A DNA stretch of 64,000 nt from Brachionus manjavacas. Taxonomy: Eukaryota > Rotifera > Eurotatoria > Ploima > Brachionidae. A program made the position numbers and the translations under genes. This document shows, one piece after another, positions 46,601-57,513 of this stretch. Numbering within the stretch: the stretch's first letter is position 1; each line of letters starts with the position of its first letter. Location: NCBI GenBank assembly GCA_019054805.1, contig JAHQIY010000002.1, positions 3,224,001 to 3,288,000 of the forward strand, read 5' to 3'. Below the pieces are notes generated by a model. That model was not told where the DNA came from, searched no databases, and saw only the letters and a list, made by a program, of their open reading frames with translations.

Positions 46601-49600
46601 CGACATTGCCAACATCGCGATCAGCTCCGAGCTCTACGAGGAAGCGTTTGCCATCTACAAAAAGTTCGAGGTGAACACCTCGGCTGTTCAGGTGTTGATA
46701 GACAATGTGAACAATTTGGACAGAGCTTACGAGTTTGCCGAACGATGCAATGAGCCAGGCGTGTGGAATTTGCTGGCGGGCGCCCAGCTCAAGGCCGGCC
46801 TGGTCAAGGAATCCATCGATTCGTTTATTAAAGCGGACGATCCGTCGTCCTACATGGAAGTGGTGAATGTGGCCAGTGCCAACAACAATTGGGAAGAGCT
46901 GGTCAAGTATTTGGTGATGGCCAGGAAGAAGGCGCGCGAAACATTCATCGAGACCGAGCTCATTTTTGCCTATGCCAAGACGAACCGTTTGGCCGAGCTC
47001 GAGGAGTTCATATCGGGGCCCAATCACGCCCAAATATTGGTCATTGGCGACAGATGCTTCGAGAGTCGCATGTACGAAGCGGCCAAAATTTTGTACAACA
47101 ACATTTCCAACTATGCCAAATTGGCCATTACGCTCTGTCACATGGACGACTTTCAGGGCGCTGTGGAGTCGGCGCGCAAGGCCAACTCGACCAAAACGTG
47201 GAAGGAAGTGTGCTTTGCGTGCGTGGAACACGGCGAGTTTCGTTTGGCTCAGATGTGCGGCTTGAACATAGTGGTGCATGCGGACGAGCTCGAGGACCTC
47301 ATCAACTACTACCAGGATCGCGGCTACTTCGAAGAGTTGATTCAGCTGCTGGAGGCTGCGTTGGGCCTGGAACGGGCCCACATGGGCATGTTCACCGAGC
47401 TCGCCATTCTCTACTCCAAGTACAAGCCGCAAAAGATGCGAGAACACCTGGAGCTCTTCTGGTCCAGAGTCAACATACCCAAGGTTCTGCGCGCCGCCGA
47501 GCAAGCTCATCTGTGGTCCGAGCTGGTCTTTTTGTACGACAAGTACGAAGAGTACGACAACGCCATTTTGTCCATGATGGCGCATCCCACCGAGGCTTGG
47601 CGCGAAAACCACTTCAAGGACGTGATCACCAAAGTGGCCAACATCGAGCTGTACTACAAGGCAATTCAATTTTATCTGGACTTTAAGCCAATGTTGCTAA
47701 ACGACCTGTTGACAGTTCTGTCGCCAAGACTGGACCATACCCGTTCGGTCAGCTTTTTTGTCAAAGTAAACCAATTGCCATTGGTCAAGGCCTACCTGAG
47801 ATCAGTTCAAAATAACAACAACAAGTCAATAAATGAGGCGCTGAACAATTTGTTGATCGAGGAAGAGGACTTCCAGGGTCTGCGCACTAGCATTGACGCT
47901 TATGACAACTTTGATAACATAAGCTTGGCCCAGAGACTGGAAAAGCATGAGCTCATTGAGTTCAGAAGAATATCGGCTTACTTGTACAAGGGCAACAATA
48001 GATGGAAGCAGGCAATTGAATTGTGCAAGGCAGATCGATTGTACAAGGACGCGATGAGCTATGCTAGCGAGTCCAAACAAGTCGAGCTTGCCGAGGACTT
48101 GATAGCCTGGTTTTTGGACGAAAAATTGTACGAATGCTTTGGCGCGTGCTTGTACCAATGCTATGATTTGTTGAGAAGCGATGTCATTCTGGAGCTTGCT
48201 TGGAGACATAATATTATGGACTTTGCCATGCCCTTCATGATCCAGACTATGCGAGAATTTTCCACTAGAATTGATAAGCTCGAAGAAGCTGAAAAGGTCA
48301 GAAGTGAAGAGGACAAAGTACAAGAACAAAAGCCCATTGTTTTTGGTAATTATTATCCACTTAACTAAAAATCCAGAAAATCCAATTTTTAGTCAAGTCA
48401 TTAATTTTGCTCACACTCTTGTATCTAGATTTTTTGGCAAATTCAACCCAGTGCTCAAAATTTAATGATCATCATTAAAAATTAGAAAAAAAGATCATTA
48501 AGCGTTTTAAGCAGCTTAAGGTAAAATATTAAATGGGGTCCGTGCAAGAGCCGTGGTTTAGAGATTAGACAACTATTATTTAAAATTTATCTAAATTATT
48601 AAACTTTTATTAAATTAAAATCTTTTGACAATTTAATTATTGATGACGGGTCAATACGTTTCCAATAAATTGATAGTAGGAATTTAATTTCCCAACTAAA
48701 CTCTGCATAGCTTTTGGATATGCTGAATTTTGTACACCACTTGGTTAAACATAATAAAAATCTTTAATTTTTTTTTAATGATTTTTTATAATGATCATTA
48801 AAATTTTACTCAAAAACTTAAATTTTTTAAGATCAATTTTTGACAAAATAAGACTCGAAACCAAAGAAATTCTTCATTTTTTTTTTGCTTTGTTTTTTTT
48901 TTTTATGGACACTTTACTTCTATAGCATTAATAATAGTAAACTTAATGGAATCATCAAAATTAAATGCATTTGATAAGAGAAAAAAATCATTTTCCTCTG
49001 TATTTATTAACTTCAGCTTCAAAAATGAATAATTCTCCACTTGTGAATAAGCTTAGTTCAAAAAACAAAATCAAAAAGATTTTCTACGATTTTTTTTCTG
49101 TGAAATGATCGTCTTCCATGGTCAATATAACATAGCTTAGCTTTAATTTGAGGTAAATCGAAGTTCATGATCAATCTAATCATAATTTTTAGTTTTTGAT
49201 TTAATAAAAATGTATTATTTATAAATTTTGAATAAATAAATGACTAAGCTTCATCAAACATGATTTTTTTTATCTTAAATTAGAAAGACATTTACATGAA
49301 ATTTTAGTTAAAGTAAAAATACAATCTAAATCAATATTTTGTTGTTTTGAAATAAAAAACTTAACCGAGTTTCGCTTTTATTTTTTTAAGCCATAATTTG
49401 GTTTTAAAAATTGTCGTGATAGTTTTAAAAAAAAGATTTTAGAAAAATCATACAAAGATCAATTAGATAAAAAAAGGATTTGTTTTTTATTAAATAAAAT
49501 AATAAACATTTTGTGTTAAATTAAAAAAATTAAAAAGAAAAGCTAACTTCATCGTTTTTTTATTTGATTTTAAGCATTTGAATTTTGATCATTTGATCAC

Positions 49601-50074
49601 GATCATGAAATTCAATTTGCCCCTAATTTCATTTGAATTGCTTATGGAACTTATTTATGAAGGCACATTAATTTAGCTTTTTTTTTGATAAAAAACTAAA
49701 ATTAAATTTAAAATTAAAAAAAAAGAAAGCTATTTTGATTTTTAGCATAAAATTTTTTTGTGATAAAGTCTGTGACAGATAGATTTTTTTAACCAAGATT
49801 TTTCGTTTCTACAATTTTCTAATAAATTCAAGATATTTAAATTTGATCAGTGACTGACTAGAAAGAAGGAAAATTTATTTGTAAATTAACTGAATATTTT
49901 TTTTTAGAACAACAGCCCCAATTGATGATTGCCGCAGCTCCGGGCGCTGGTTTCGGAATGCCTGCACCTGGCATGCCTCCCAGCGGCTTGCCACAAACTC
50001 CATTCGGTCAGCCTACTCCGTTCGGCTATGCGCCTCAACCAAACCCATACGGTCAACAATTTAACCCATATTAA
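40617..50074 (+). CDS. CLTC: clathrin heavy chain
   Basis: CDS join(40617..42002, 44817..48345, 49908..50074), 1693 aa (human about 1675). It forms the legs of the clathrin triskelion that coats endocytic and trans-Golgi vesicles. Exon 1 encodes the N-terminal propeller (start [44 protein letters not shown]) and linker. Exon 2 joins in phase 0 as [17 protein letters not shown] and carries the clathrin heavy chain repeats ([77 protein letters not shown]) through the trimerisation region. Exon 3 joins as VF|E, giving QQPQLM and a Gly/Pro/Met/Tyr-rich C terminus ending [10 protein letters not shown]. Coding sequence is clearly less AT-rich and codon-biased relative to neighbours, as for a highly expressed gene. 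Intron 1 (2814 nt) is unusually long here and holds two inverted-repeat elements; intron 2 is 1562 nt. Confidence 0.98.
42152..42712. mobile_element. inverted-repeat element family 2, copy D, in clathrin intron 1
   Basis: The left arm reads GACCAAAAATTTGGGTCTAT then TGCAATATGTGATCAACTGA; the right arm inverts to GGTCTATTGCAGCATGTGATC and CCTATTACGAGA. About 560 bp with an AT-rich non-coding core. The core TATTGCAATATGTGA matches the element at 37847-39288. Confidence 0.7.
43570..44135. mobile_element. MITE family 1, copy B, in clathrin intron 1
   Basis: The left arm starts ATTGTGGATTTTGGAACAAA and includes TATCAGCTGATAC. The right arm ends AAATTCACAATGCCC, with GGTGATACATTTTGCAGAA inside it. 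Between the arms lie two further inverted motifs around AAAACTGGTT/AAACCGGTTT. Ends match copies A (14517) and C (50562). Non-coding, ~565 bp. Confidence 0.75.
48346..49907 (+). other. clathrin heavy chain intron 2
   Basis: A 1562-nt intron with donor GTAATT and acceptor TTTTTTTTTAG. AT-rich, with several TGATCATT-type short palindromes (around 48465, 48790, 49590). No gene or transposable element recognised. Confidence 0.85.
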
Positions 50075-50126
50075 ATTATTCAACCTTTTTACAGCATGTT
50101 TATTTAATCAATTTTTATGTGTTTTT

Positions 50127-50132
50127 AATAAA
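50127..50132 (+). terminator. polyadenylation signal of clathrin heavy chain
   Basis: AATAAA 53 bases after the stop codon at 50072-50074. It is the first canonical hexamer in the 3' flank. Confidence 0.55.
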
Positions 50133-50561
50133 TTTAATCAAAATGAAACCAAAAAAAAAGATTGAAAAAAAAATTTTAGTTTTGACTGCGTTAAAATTAG
50201 AGGTTAAATCATGGAATATTTTTCTTTTAGGTGTTTTTTGGATATTTTTTAGAAAACAGCATTTTATTTTTATTTTTTTTTCGATTAAATTGTGTCCCTT
50301 AAACGATTAACTTCGAATATATTCCAATTATTAAACCTAAAAGCTAAAGCTAAATAATCGTCATAAAAAAAAAACTTGTAATCCTTATTTTTATTTTTAG
50401 AACTAAATAAATCAATTAAAAATAGATTTAAACTTTTTTCTACTTAAATCCTATAATTATGTGAAATCAATTGCAAAAATCACAATGTGCAGAATAAAAT
50501 AAAGCTATATATAATGTGAGAACACTTTTTAAATTATTGATTATTATTTGTTGAATTTTAT

Positions 50562-50694
50562 GCCATTGTGAATTTTGGAGCAACGAACAAAATCAAAAAT
50601 TTTAGAATGAAATCATTTTTACAATGAGTCTAGAAATTGTTCTGCAAAATATATCAGTTTTATTTTGTTCTTTGTTTTACAATTCACAATGCCA
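50562..50694. mobile_element. MITE family 1, copy C (short)
   Basis: 133 bp with ends CCATTGTGAATTTTGG and ACAATTCACAATGCC as inverted repeats. It includes GTCTAGAAATTGTTCTGCAAA and TATCAG, as in copies A and B. Internally deleted relative to them. Confidence 0.72.
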
Positions 50695-50699
50695 AATTT

Positions 50700-51199
50700 A
50701 GTATCAATTTGAATTTAATATTCTATGAAAAGTAAGCTTTTAAAGATTCACAAAACCTTTTAAAATTAAATTAGTATGATTCGATCTATTGAAAATTTCT
50801 TGAGCAAAGAAAAAAATCTTATTTAGAAAGTCCACTACAAAAAATTTAATTTTGATTATTTGATAGAATTTTTGCTTAATTCTATTCAAATATTAATTTC
50901 CAAATTTTCGTTTGAATAAAACTAATAACTAATTCATGTAATTTTTTTTCAATAATTTAAAAAAAATAATTTCAACTTTTAAAATGAAAAACAATCATCT
51001 CTTGGCTAAACTTTAATCTAAGTGACAAAAATCAACAAGGAAATGAAAAAACAAATTATTTGTCTAATAATAAAATTTTGTAATATTTTGATATATTTAT
51101 TTCACTAAAAGTTAAATTCAAATTAAGAAGAAATCATTACGAAAAAATTTAATCAATTAAAAATTAATTTTTTTCAGATCATTTATTTAAAAAGTATGG
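50700..51199. other. intergenic, nothing recognised
   Basis: AT-rich sequence between the short MITE and the 3' end of the minus-strand secreted-protein gene. No feature seen. Confidence 0.35.
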
Positions 51200-51931
51200 T
51201 CAAAAAACAACAATTTTGGCAACAGTCTTGACATAATTTTTATTCATTTTGTTCCCATCCAAGTTATTTTGTTTTAATTTTGAGAAAAATTTTATTAGTT
51301 GAGTCCAGCAATTTTGGTCTTTGACACCGATTCCATAGTCTGTTTGATTATTGGACATGTGAAGAGAAAATACTTCGACCCGTCCACTGTCAACTATTTG
51401 AACATTATTTTTCAATTTGTGTTTATTTTCGGCTTGAGCATGCAAATTGAACTTAAAGTTAAGTCGATCAGTGAAATCACTCAGTTTCAAATTGCTCATC
51501 CAGAATGAGTTACAATTTTCGAAACTAGTTCCGTTCAATTTTAAATCTGCTTCACATTCAATATTGGCTAGTTTTTCTTGGTTGTCGATTCCACTGCACA
51601 TCAAAGCGTTATAATAATGAACGCATTCAGCTGAAGTCATCTCGACATTTTTTACTTTAAGCATTAATAAAAAATTAATTTTTTAGTGTTTCAATTTAAT
51701 TTAAAGAATTTTACAGGAATTTTCAACGCTTCTTCCTGATCGAATATTGGCCATTGGAGAGCCATATTGACGAATAAATGGTCTTAGTCTCGCACGATGT
51801 CTCCTAAATGAAGGATTCATCATTTCAATAAAAAAGTTTACGAAACCATTTTTTGAGTCGGCTAGTGGTTGACAGCTTACATTTATTTTTATAATGGCCA
51901 ATAATGAAATAAAAGCAATTAAAAAATTCAT
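51200..51931 (-). CDS. unrecognised secreted protein, paralogue 1
   Basis: CDS complement(join(51200..51654, 51715..51931)), 223 aa. The start at 51931 gives a signal peptide (MNFLIAFISLLAIIKINVSC). Then comes PLADSKNGFVNFFIEMMNPS and a basic stretch FRRHRARLRPF, which could be a processing site (inference). The 60-nt intron (donor GTAAAA, acceptor CTTAAAG) joins NS|LKNVEMTSAEC. The second exon has cysteines in SAECVHYYNALMCSG, IECEADL and QNCWTQ and an N-glycosylation-type NQT. I recognise no family. The paralogue at 54416-55136 has the same exon structure and lengths, which supports it as a real gene. Confidence 0.7.
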
Positions 51932-52930
51932 TTTTAAAATAAAAAGTTTTATGAAAATTTAAAACCTAATGATGACTTGTCTTTTCTTCTTAATAATCCC
52001 TCTCTCTTTTGGATTTTGAGTTTTATGTATTCCAACTTTTAAGCATATGATTAAAAAAATACACTTTTTGATAGAAAATATTCAAAAATTCAAGTTTTAA
52101 ATTTTAATTACATGTGAATATACATTTTTTAAAAGATTGCACATAAAAAGAGAATTTTTCTTATCTGAATATTTTTTTTGAACATAGAAAAAGAAAGTGT
52201 CGATTTGACATAATGGTGGGTGGTAATTTTACAAAAAAAACCGCGACTTAGCGTAAATTCACATTTTTACTCTAAAAGATGTTAAAAATGTATAATCAAA
52301 GCAATTAAAAGATAAAAAATGACATTCTTTAGGCTAGTTAGAAAAATTAAAAATCTGAACATGAAAATCAGGAGTACGAATGAAATTAATGATTTCCTCT
52401 TAAAAATCTCTCTCAAATAATTATCCCTTTAAATTTTGTTCGTAAATTTTTCAAAAAGAAAAATTTACCCTATTAGACTTGTTCCCCTTTTAAGAAAGTA
52501 ATCTAACAACTCAATAAAAAATAGAAAAGCAAATATTTCTCTGAATCGCTGAGATAATTAAAATTTTTTCAAGTCCGAGCTTCATATCTCATTTTTTTTT
52601 AGGCAAGCTATTTTAATTAGATATAATTTTTGGCACGAATTAATGATATGTTTTGAGCCATGCTGGAGTTCAGACTTTTATCACATCTTTGTCAATTATA
52701 ATACTTAATGATTTGCAACTTTGGAAACGCCAACGTTCCATTTGAGTTTTCCGTATGTTTGTGGGTTTATACAGTATGTTGCGAAAATTTATAGATTCAT
52801 TATTTTATTTCTCCAAGTTTGTTTTTTAATTGAATTTGACTAAAATTGAATCATAATTTAAAAAAATCAAAACAATTATTAAAATATTTTTTTCTCTACA
52901 ATTTGATATATCACACTTTTTTTATTCCTT
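51932..52930. other. intergenic, nothing recognised
   Basis: About 1 kb of AT-rich sequence upstream of the minus-strand secreted-protein gene; no coding or repeats I can assign. Confidence 0.35.
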
Positions 52931-52934
52931 ATTC

Positions 52935-53060
52935 ACTCCTTGTGGAGCATTGGGTTATTACTTTTGATTTCCACTCAAGTCGATATTTTGCTCTACCCTT
53001 GATTCCTCCCATGTCATTCTCATTTCGATGAACTCTTTCGTGATTATTGATCTCCATTTT
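52935..53060 (-). mobile_element. LINE C-terminal fragment
   Basis: The minus-strand reading gives MEINNHERVHRNENDMGGIK-like sequence in one frame and WRSIITKEFIEMRMTWEESR in another; the latter matches the tails at 256-660 and 17930-18065. Only ~125 bp remain. Confidence 0.6.
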
Positions 53061-54415
53061 AGATATATCACACTTGACATAAAGATTTTTGTAACTTTTA
53101 AATATTTATATTCTAAAAACTTCCTATTAAAACAATAAAAAAATTGATTCAAAATTTTAGAAATAGTGATAATTCATAAGATTGATTAATTGTTACTAAC
53201 CTTCTAATTTTAAATAAATTTTGCTTCTAAAACTTTTAATTTAAATACTCATCAACTTCTCATGTCGGCACAGAAAATATGTGTCTCTTCCATTAAAAGG
53301 GGATTTGAAATGACTATTACTGTAGCTGATCTAAGTTGCTTTGGGACACCTCGGAAATTGATTTAAAGAGATGAAAATTGAATTTTAAAAGAGATAAGAA
53401 AAGTTCTTGCACCTAAAAAACCCAAAAGATTAGGATAAGTAAGAATGTTGCATTTAGATATCCTAAACATAACGGATTAAAGTCTCACTTATTTGTCAGA
53501 AAAACTCTTCTAACCGAAACAGATAAATTAAAAAGATAAAAGTAGTGTTAACACAGACTAATTAGACGATTAATGACTAGTCAAGAGTTATTTTCAGTAA
53601 TCACTCCAATTTTGAGTTCTTAAATCAGAAATCAAAAGGAACAAAATAAAATTTCAGAATTAAAAGTTTCATCCGAAAGTCTGCATACCAAGAATACAAA
53701 ACGGTGGAGGATCAGCCAGTAACAAGGGATGCATTTCTTATAGAGGCGCAGGTATTTAAAACTGCACGAATTAATCAATTTGTCTTCATTTCTAATTTTC
53801 GTATTATTACGAAAATTAACTTCTTTTTTCCTAAATTGGAAAAGAGAGAAAAATGACTCTTTTTTCAGAGCTTTTCTTTAAAATTTTTAGACTTTATTAT
53901 CTTTTAAGCTTTTTTCTCTTAAAAATATTTAACAAAATTAAGATTAATTAGTAAATTAAAACTTTTTTTTTGTAGAAAAAAATGATAAAAAAATAAATTT
54001 TTATAAAATAATTTAAAATTAAAAAATTCCTGACTAGTTTATAATAATACTAATAAAATTTATAAAAATTAAGACTTTCAGTAAACTATTTTTTGAATAA
54101 TCGAAAAGTTTCAAAAGTTAAAAAAAATTAAGAGAATTAATTAATTCAAACAATCAAAGTCTCAAGAAGAAAATAATTTAAATGTTAGGTCACAGAATAT
54201 AATATTAAACAAAATTCTTTTGGACAAAAAAATCTCGTTTTTTCAAATTGATTTTTCTAAAATTAAATAAAAAAACTAAAAGAAAAAATTTAAATTTTTA
54301 TAAAAAAAATTAAAATTCGTTAGCTATTCAATTGAATGAGTGAAAAAGACAAAACAAATTTGCATTTTTAATAAATTTTATCTAAAAAAATGTATAAAAG
54401 ATTTAAAAAGTATGG
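53061..54415. other. intergenic, nothing recognised
   Basis: AT-rich. A less AT-rich patch at 53240-53380 and another at 53680-53760 have no interpretable frames. Confidence 0.35.
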
Positions 54416-55136
54416 TCAAAAAACAACAATTTTGGCAACAGTCTTGACATAATTTTTATTCATTTTGTTCCCATCCAAGTTATTTTGTTTTAATTTTGAG
54501 AAAAATTTTATTAGTTGAGTCCAGCAATTTTGGTCTTTGACACCGATTCCATAGTCTGTTTGATTATTGGACATGTGAAGAGAAAATACTTCGACCCGTC
54601 CACTGTCCACTATTTGAACATTATTTTTTAATATGTGTTTATTTTCGGCTTGGGCATGCAAATTGAACTTGAAGTTAAGTCGATCAGTGAAATCACTCAA
54701 TTTCAAATTGCTCATCCAGAATGAGTTAAAATTTTCGAAACTAGTTCCGTTCAATTTTAAATCTGCTTCACATTCAATATTGGCTAGTTTTTCTTGGTTG
54801 TTGATTCCACTGCACATCAAAGCGTTATAATAATGAACGCATTCAGCTGAAGTCATCTCGACATTTTTTACTTTATTTTTAAAATCAATCTCAATAAAAT
54901 TTATATTAAATTGTTTTACCATTTTTTTCAGTATCACGTGTTCCACGTATACTAATCATTGGTGATCCCCATTGGCTCATAAATGGTCTTAGTCTCGCAC
55001 GATGTCTCCTAAATGAAGGATTCATCATTTCAATAAAAAAGTTTACGAAACCATTTTTTGAGTCGGCCAGTGGTTGACAAATAACAATTACGTTAATAAA
55101 ACCGAATAATGTTAGAAAATTTAATATCAAATTCAT
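54416..55136 (-). CDS. unrecognised secreted protein, paralogue 2
   Basis: CDS complement(join(54416..54870, 54920..55136)), 223 aa. Signal peptide MNLILNFLTLFGFINVIVIC, then the same PLADSKNGFVNFFIEMMNPS and FRRHRARLRPF as paralogue 1. The intron is 49 nt (donor GTAAAA, acceptor AATAAAG), joining KN|VKNVEMTSAEC. Exon 2 is nearly identical to paralogue 1 (only a few substitutions, e.g. FENFNS for FENCNS, KHILKN for KHKLKN). The signal peptide, the 3' part of exon 1 and the intron differ much more, suggesting patchy conversion or selection. FENFNS removes one cysteine relative to paralogue 1. Confidence 0.7.
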
Positions 55137-55437
55137 TTAAATCTATAGTAAATCATTCGAAATGAATCTAGGTTTTTATTTTTTTTCAAAGCTTACAGAA
55201 TAATTGAAAGTTTTTAAAAATCTATCTTAATCTTAATTTTTTATTTTAGTGATTTGTTTTTCAAATTAAAATAGAAAACGATGAAACTAAGTTAAATGGT
55301 TAGCTTAGTTATTTTCATTATTTGTTGCTTTTTTTTAAAGTCTAATTCATTTGCAAAAATCACTCGATTTCTCAAATTATTAACTTATTATTTATTATTT
55401 TGGTTTTGTATTAGATTTTTTACAATTAAAAAAGAAA

Positions 55438-55509
55438 AGCAGCGTGGCGCAGTGGAAGCGTGCTGGGCTCATAACTCAGAGGTCGGTGGATCGAAACCAT
55501 TCGCTGCTA
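55438..55509 (+). tRNA. initiator tRNA-Met (CAT), second copy
   Basis: Same 72-nt sequence as 39513-39584, on the opposite strand, with A1:U72, T-loop ATCGAAA, anticodon loop CTCATAA and the G-U pair at 30:40. A T-run follows at 55511-55519 as pol III terminator. It starts the tRNA cluster. Confidence 0.93.
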
Positions 55510-55991
55510 CTTTTTTTTTAATTTAAAAATTTGTGGCCTGGGTATGAATATCACAATAAAACATTGAATTAATAGGAAAAAAATTTACTGTTTTATAATT
55601 TCATAGATTCCTTGAATAAATTTAAAAATATTTTTGTTCTGGATAAAATTTTTTTTTTATGATTAGACTAAAACTCTTGCTCATAATTATTTAAAGCTCA
55701 TTATGTACTGAAAATAATAATAATAATAATAAACTACACCAAGCAGGCTTACGGAGTCGACTTACTAAGAAAGCCGTCTATAGTAGCTGCTTTAAAGCGA
55801 GTTATTAAAAAAAATGTTGGTGTGCGATTATTTTGGACACTTGAAGTGTAGACCGCGCTGCTGTCCCAATGGTCGCTGAGGAAAAATTACCTTGTAACAC
55901 GGGGACACCGGGAAATTTATAAAAACTATTCCTTTTCAATCTCAAAACAAATACAAGATTAAAATATATTTTTGAATATTGATAAAATAGT
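55510..55991. other. spacer with an unexplained GC-richer island
   Basis: An AATAATAATAATAAT microsatellite at about 55712-55728 is followed by ~190 bp (55735-55925) that is distinctly less AT-rich. A plus-strand reading (KPSIVAALKRVIKKNVGVRL) is open for about 40 codons but matches nothing I know. No cloverleaf seen in it. Confidence 0.4.
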
Positions 55992-56064
55992 GGCGTCGTG
56001 GCTTAGTGGCTAAAGCGCCTGTCTAGTAAACAGGAGATCCCGGGTTCGATTCCCGGCGATGCCT
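55992..56064 (+). tRNA. tRNA-Thr (AGT)
   Basis: 73 nt. Acceptor GGCGTCG/CGATGCC, anticodon stem-loop CCTGT-CTAGTAA-ACAGG with anticodon AGT, T-arm CCGGGTTCGATTCCCGG. Followed by a T-run. Identical in sequence to the copies at 56841, 60913 and (partial) 63933, but its flanks differ from theirs. Confidence 0.95.
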
Positions 56065-56217
56065 TTTTTTATTTAGCTATTTTTAGTACTAAAATTGAAA
56101 AAAATAACTTTTTTCTTAAATAGAAATTGTTAATGGAATCCAAATGAAAATTGCTAAACGAAATTAAATTTGTTGAAAACAAAATAAAAAAAGATTTTTA
56201 TATTTGTAGAAAAAAAT

Positions 56218-56290
56218 CGCCCAACGTGGGGCTCGAACCCACGACCCTGGGATTAAGAGTCCCATGCTCTACCGACTGAGCTAGCCGGGC
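56218..56290 (-). tRNA. tRNA-Lys (CTT)
   Basis: 73 nt. Acceptor GCCCGGC with GTTGGGC, D-arm TAGCTCAGTCGGTAGAGC, anticodon stem-loop TGGGA-CTCTTAA-TCCCA (anticodon CTT), T-arm with GGTTCGAGCC. The only tRNA-Lys of the cluster on the minus strand. T-run termination follows on that strand. Confidence 0.95.
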
Positions 56291-56582
56291 TTGAGATTTA
56301 ACTAAAATAACAACATATATATTTTATGTTTTAGAATGGTTTTATTCACAAATAAATATTTTAAATTAAACTAAAATTTACGTTTTTTAGATTAAAACTA
56401 TTTTATTTTAAAAACAGTGATAAATTTTATTTATAAGAAAAAAGAAGAATTAATTAAGGAACAATCACTTATAAAGTTTTTTAAGAAATTGAACTTTTTA
56501 TTACTTCAACAAATACTCTGTGACTAAAAAATAAATATTTTAAATGCTTTTGATAAGATGATAAAATTTAAAAAAGTTATTT

Positions 56583-56640
56583 AAATTATCATCCTGAATA
56601 AGATTAAAAAAAATCCAAATCTTATTCAGGATGATAATTT
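56583..56640. repeat. perfect 23-bp inverted repeat (hairpin)
   Basis: 56583-56605 (AAATTATCATCCTGAATAAG...) and 56618-56640 are exact reverse complements with a 12-base spacer. It lies between tRNA genes and is not part of a cloverleaf. Confidence 0.85.
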
Positions 56641-56840
56641 TCCATAATGTCCAGTTCAAACACTGATTAATATCTTATTTCTTAAGATTTTACTTTTTTA
56701 CATCACAGATAAGGCGTTCATATTAAAATATATAAATTATAAAAAACAATAGAAAATTTTTAAAAAAATTTCAAGGTAAATTTTTTTTATTCTAAATTTT
56801 TTTGAGTTCAAAATTATCTTAAAATAAAATTTATTTCACT

Positions 56841-56913
56841 GGCGTCGTGGCTTAGTGGCTAAAGCGCCTGTCTAGTAAACAGGAGATCCCGGGTTCGATT
56901 CCCGGCGATGCCT
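56841..56913 (+). tRNA. tRNA-Thr (AGT)
   Basis: Identical to 55992-56064. It forms the left edge of the 673-bp block duplicated at 60913-61587: homology between the two blocks starts with the first base of this tRNA. Confidence 0.95.
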
Positions 56914-57112
56914 TTTTTAAGCAAAAAAAGGCAACGAGTCATTAAATTCTTTTTTTTTTTGGAATATTAATTTACTTGGAAAATTTAAAATTCAAACTTT
57001 TAAATGTGTGTATTATTCCAAAATTAATGTTTTTTTAAATTAATAATTGAAAAATTTAATCTCTAAAGAAAGACCATTCTGATATAGATTATTATTTAGA
57101 ATAGTTTCTCAA

Positions 57113-57185
57113 GCCCGGCTAGCTCAGTCGGTAGAGCATGGGACTCTTAATCCCAGGGTCGTGGGTTCGAGCCCCACGTTGGGCG
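57113..57185 (+). tRNA. tRNA-Lys (CTT)
   Basis: Same 73-nt sequence as the other Lys copies; anticodon loop CTCTTAA. It lies in the duplicated block, 200 bases after tRNA-Thr, as at 60913/61186. Confidence 0.95.
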
Positions 57186-57394
57186 ATTTTTTTTTAAATT
57201 AAAAAAAAAAGAATAAGATATTTTTTATTTTTTAGCGAAATGTTTAAAATTCAGGCCAAGGGGTTCAAAAACATCAGCATATAGTATATTTAATTTTTAA
57301 AAAAGATATCCAGGGATTCCATTACCTAAGCCTTCTTTTTTATTTAGCTTCCTAAAATCTTTAATTTTTTCCGTGTAAAATTTTTTCTTTTAAG

Positions 57395-57513
57395 TTTAAT
57401 TCAATCGCTGTTTGGATCGATTTCTGTTACAGATTTTTCACTGAATCAAGACATTTACAGAATATTCCGAATTGCCCAGCGAATTTCTAAATGCGCTTTG
57501 GAGTTATTTTATG
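57395..57513 (+). pseudogene. copy of the first 119 bases of HFM1 exon 10
   Basis: Preceded by the same intron end (TTTTTTCTTTTAAG) as the real exon, this sequence encodes LIQSLFGSISVTDFSLNQDI and on to CALELFY, matching HFM1 exon 10 (61469-61587) base for base. It then breaks off at 57513 into unrelated sequence. It sits about 310 bases upstream of the HFM1 start codon and cannot contribute to the protein as annotated. It is the right end of the tRNA-containing duplication. Confidence 0.88.

Noticed and set aside
45963-47669. A 568-codon open frame on the minus strand, and several overlapping frames, within clathrin exon 2
   Set aside because: They mirror the codon bias of the clathrin exon; the plus-strand protein is conserved along the whole length and the antisense frames have no family pattern.
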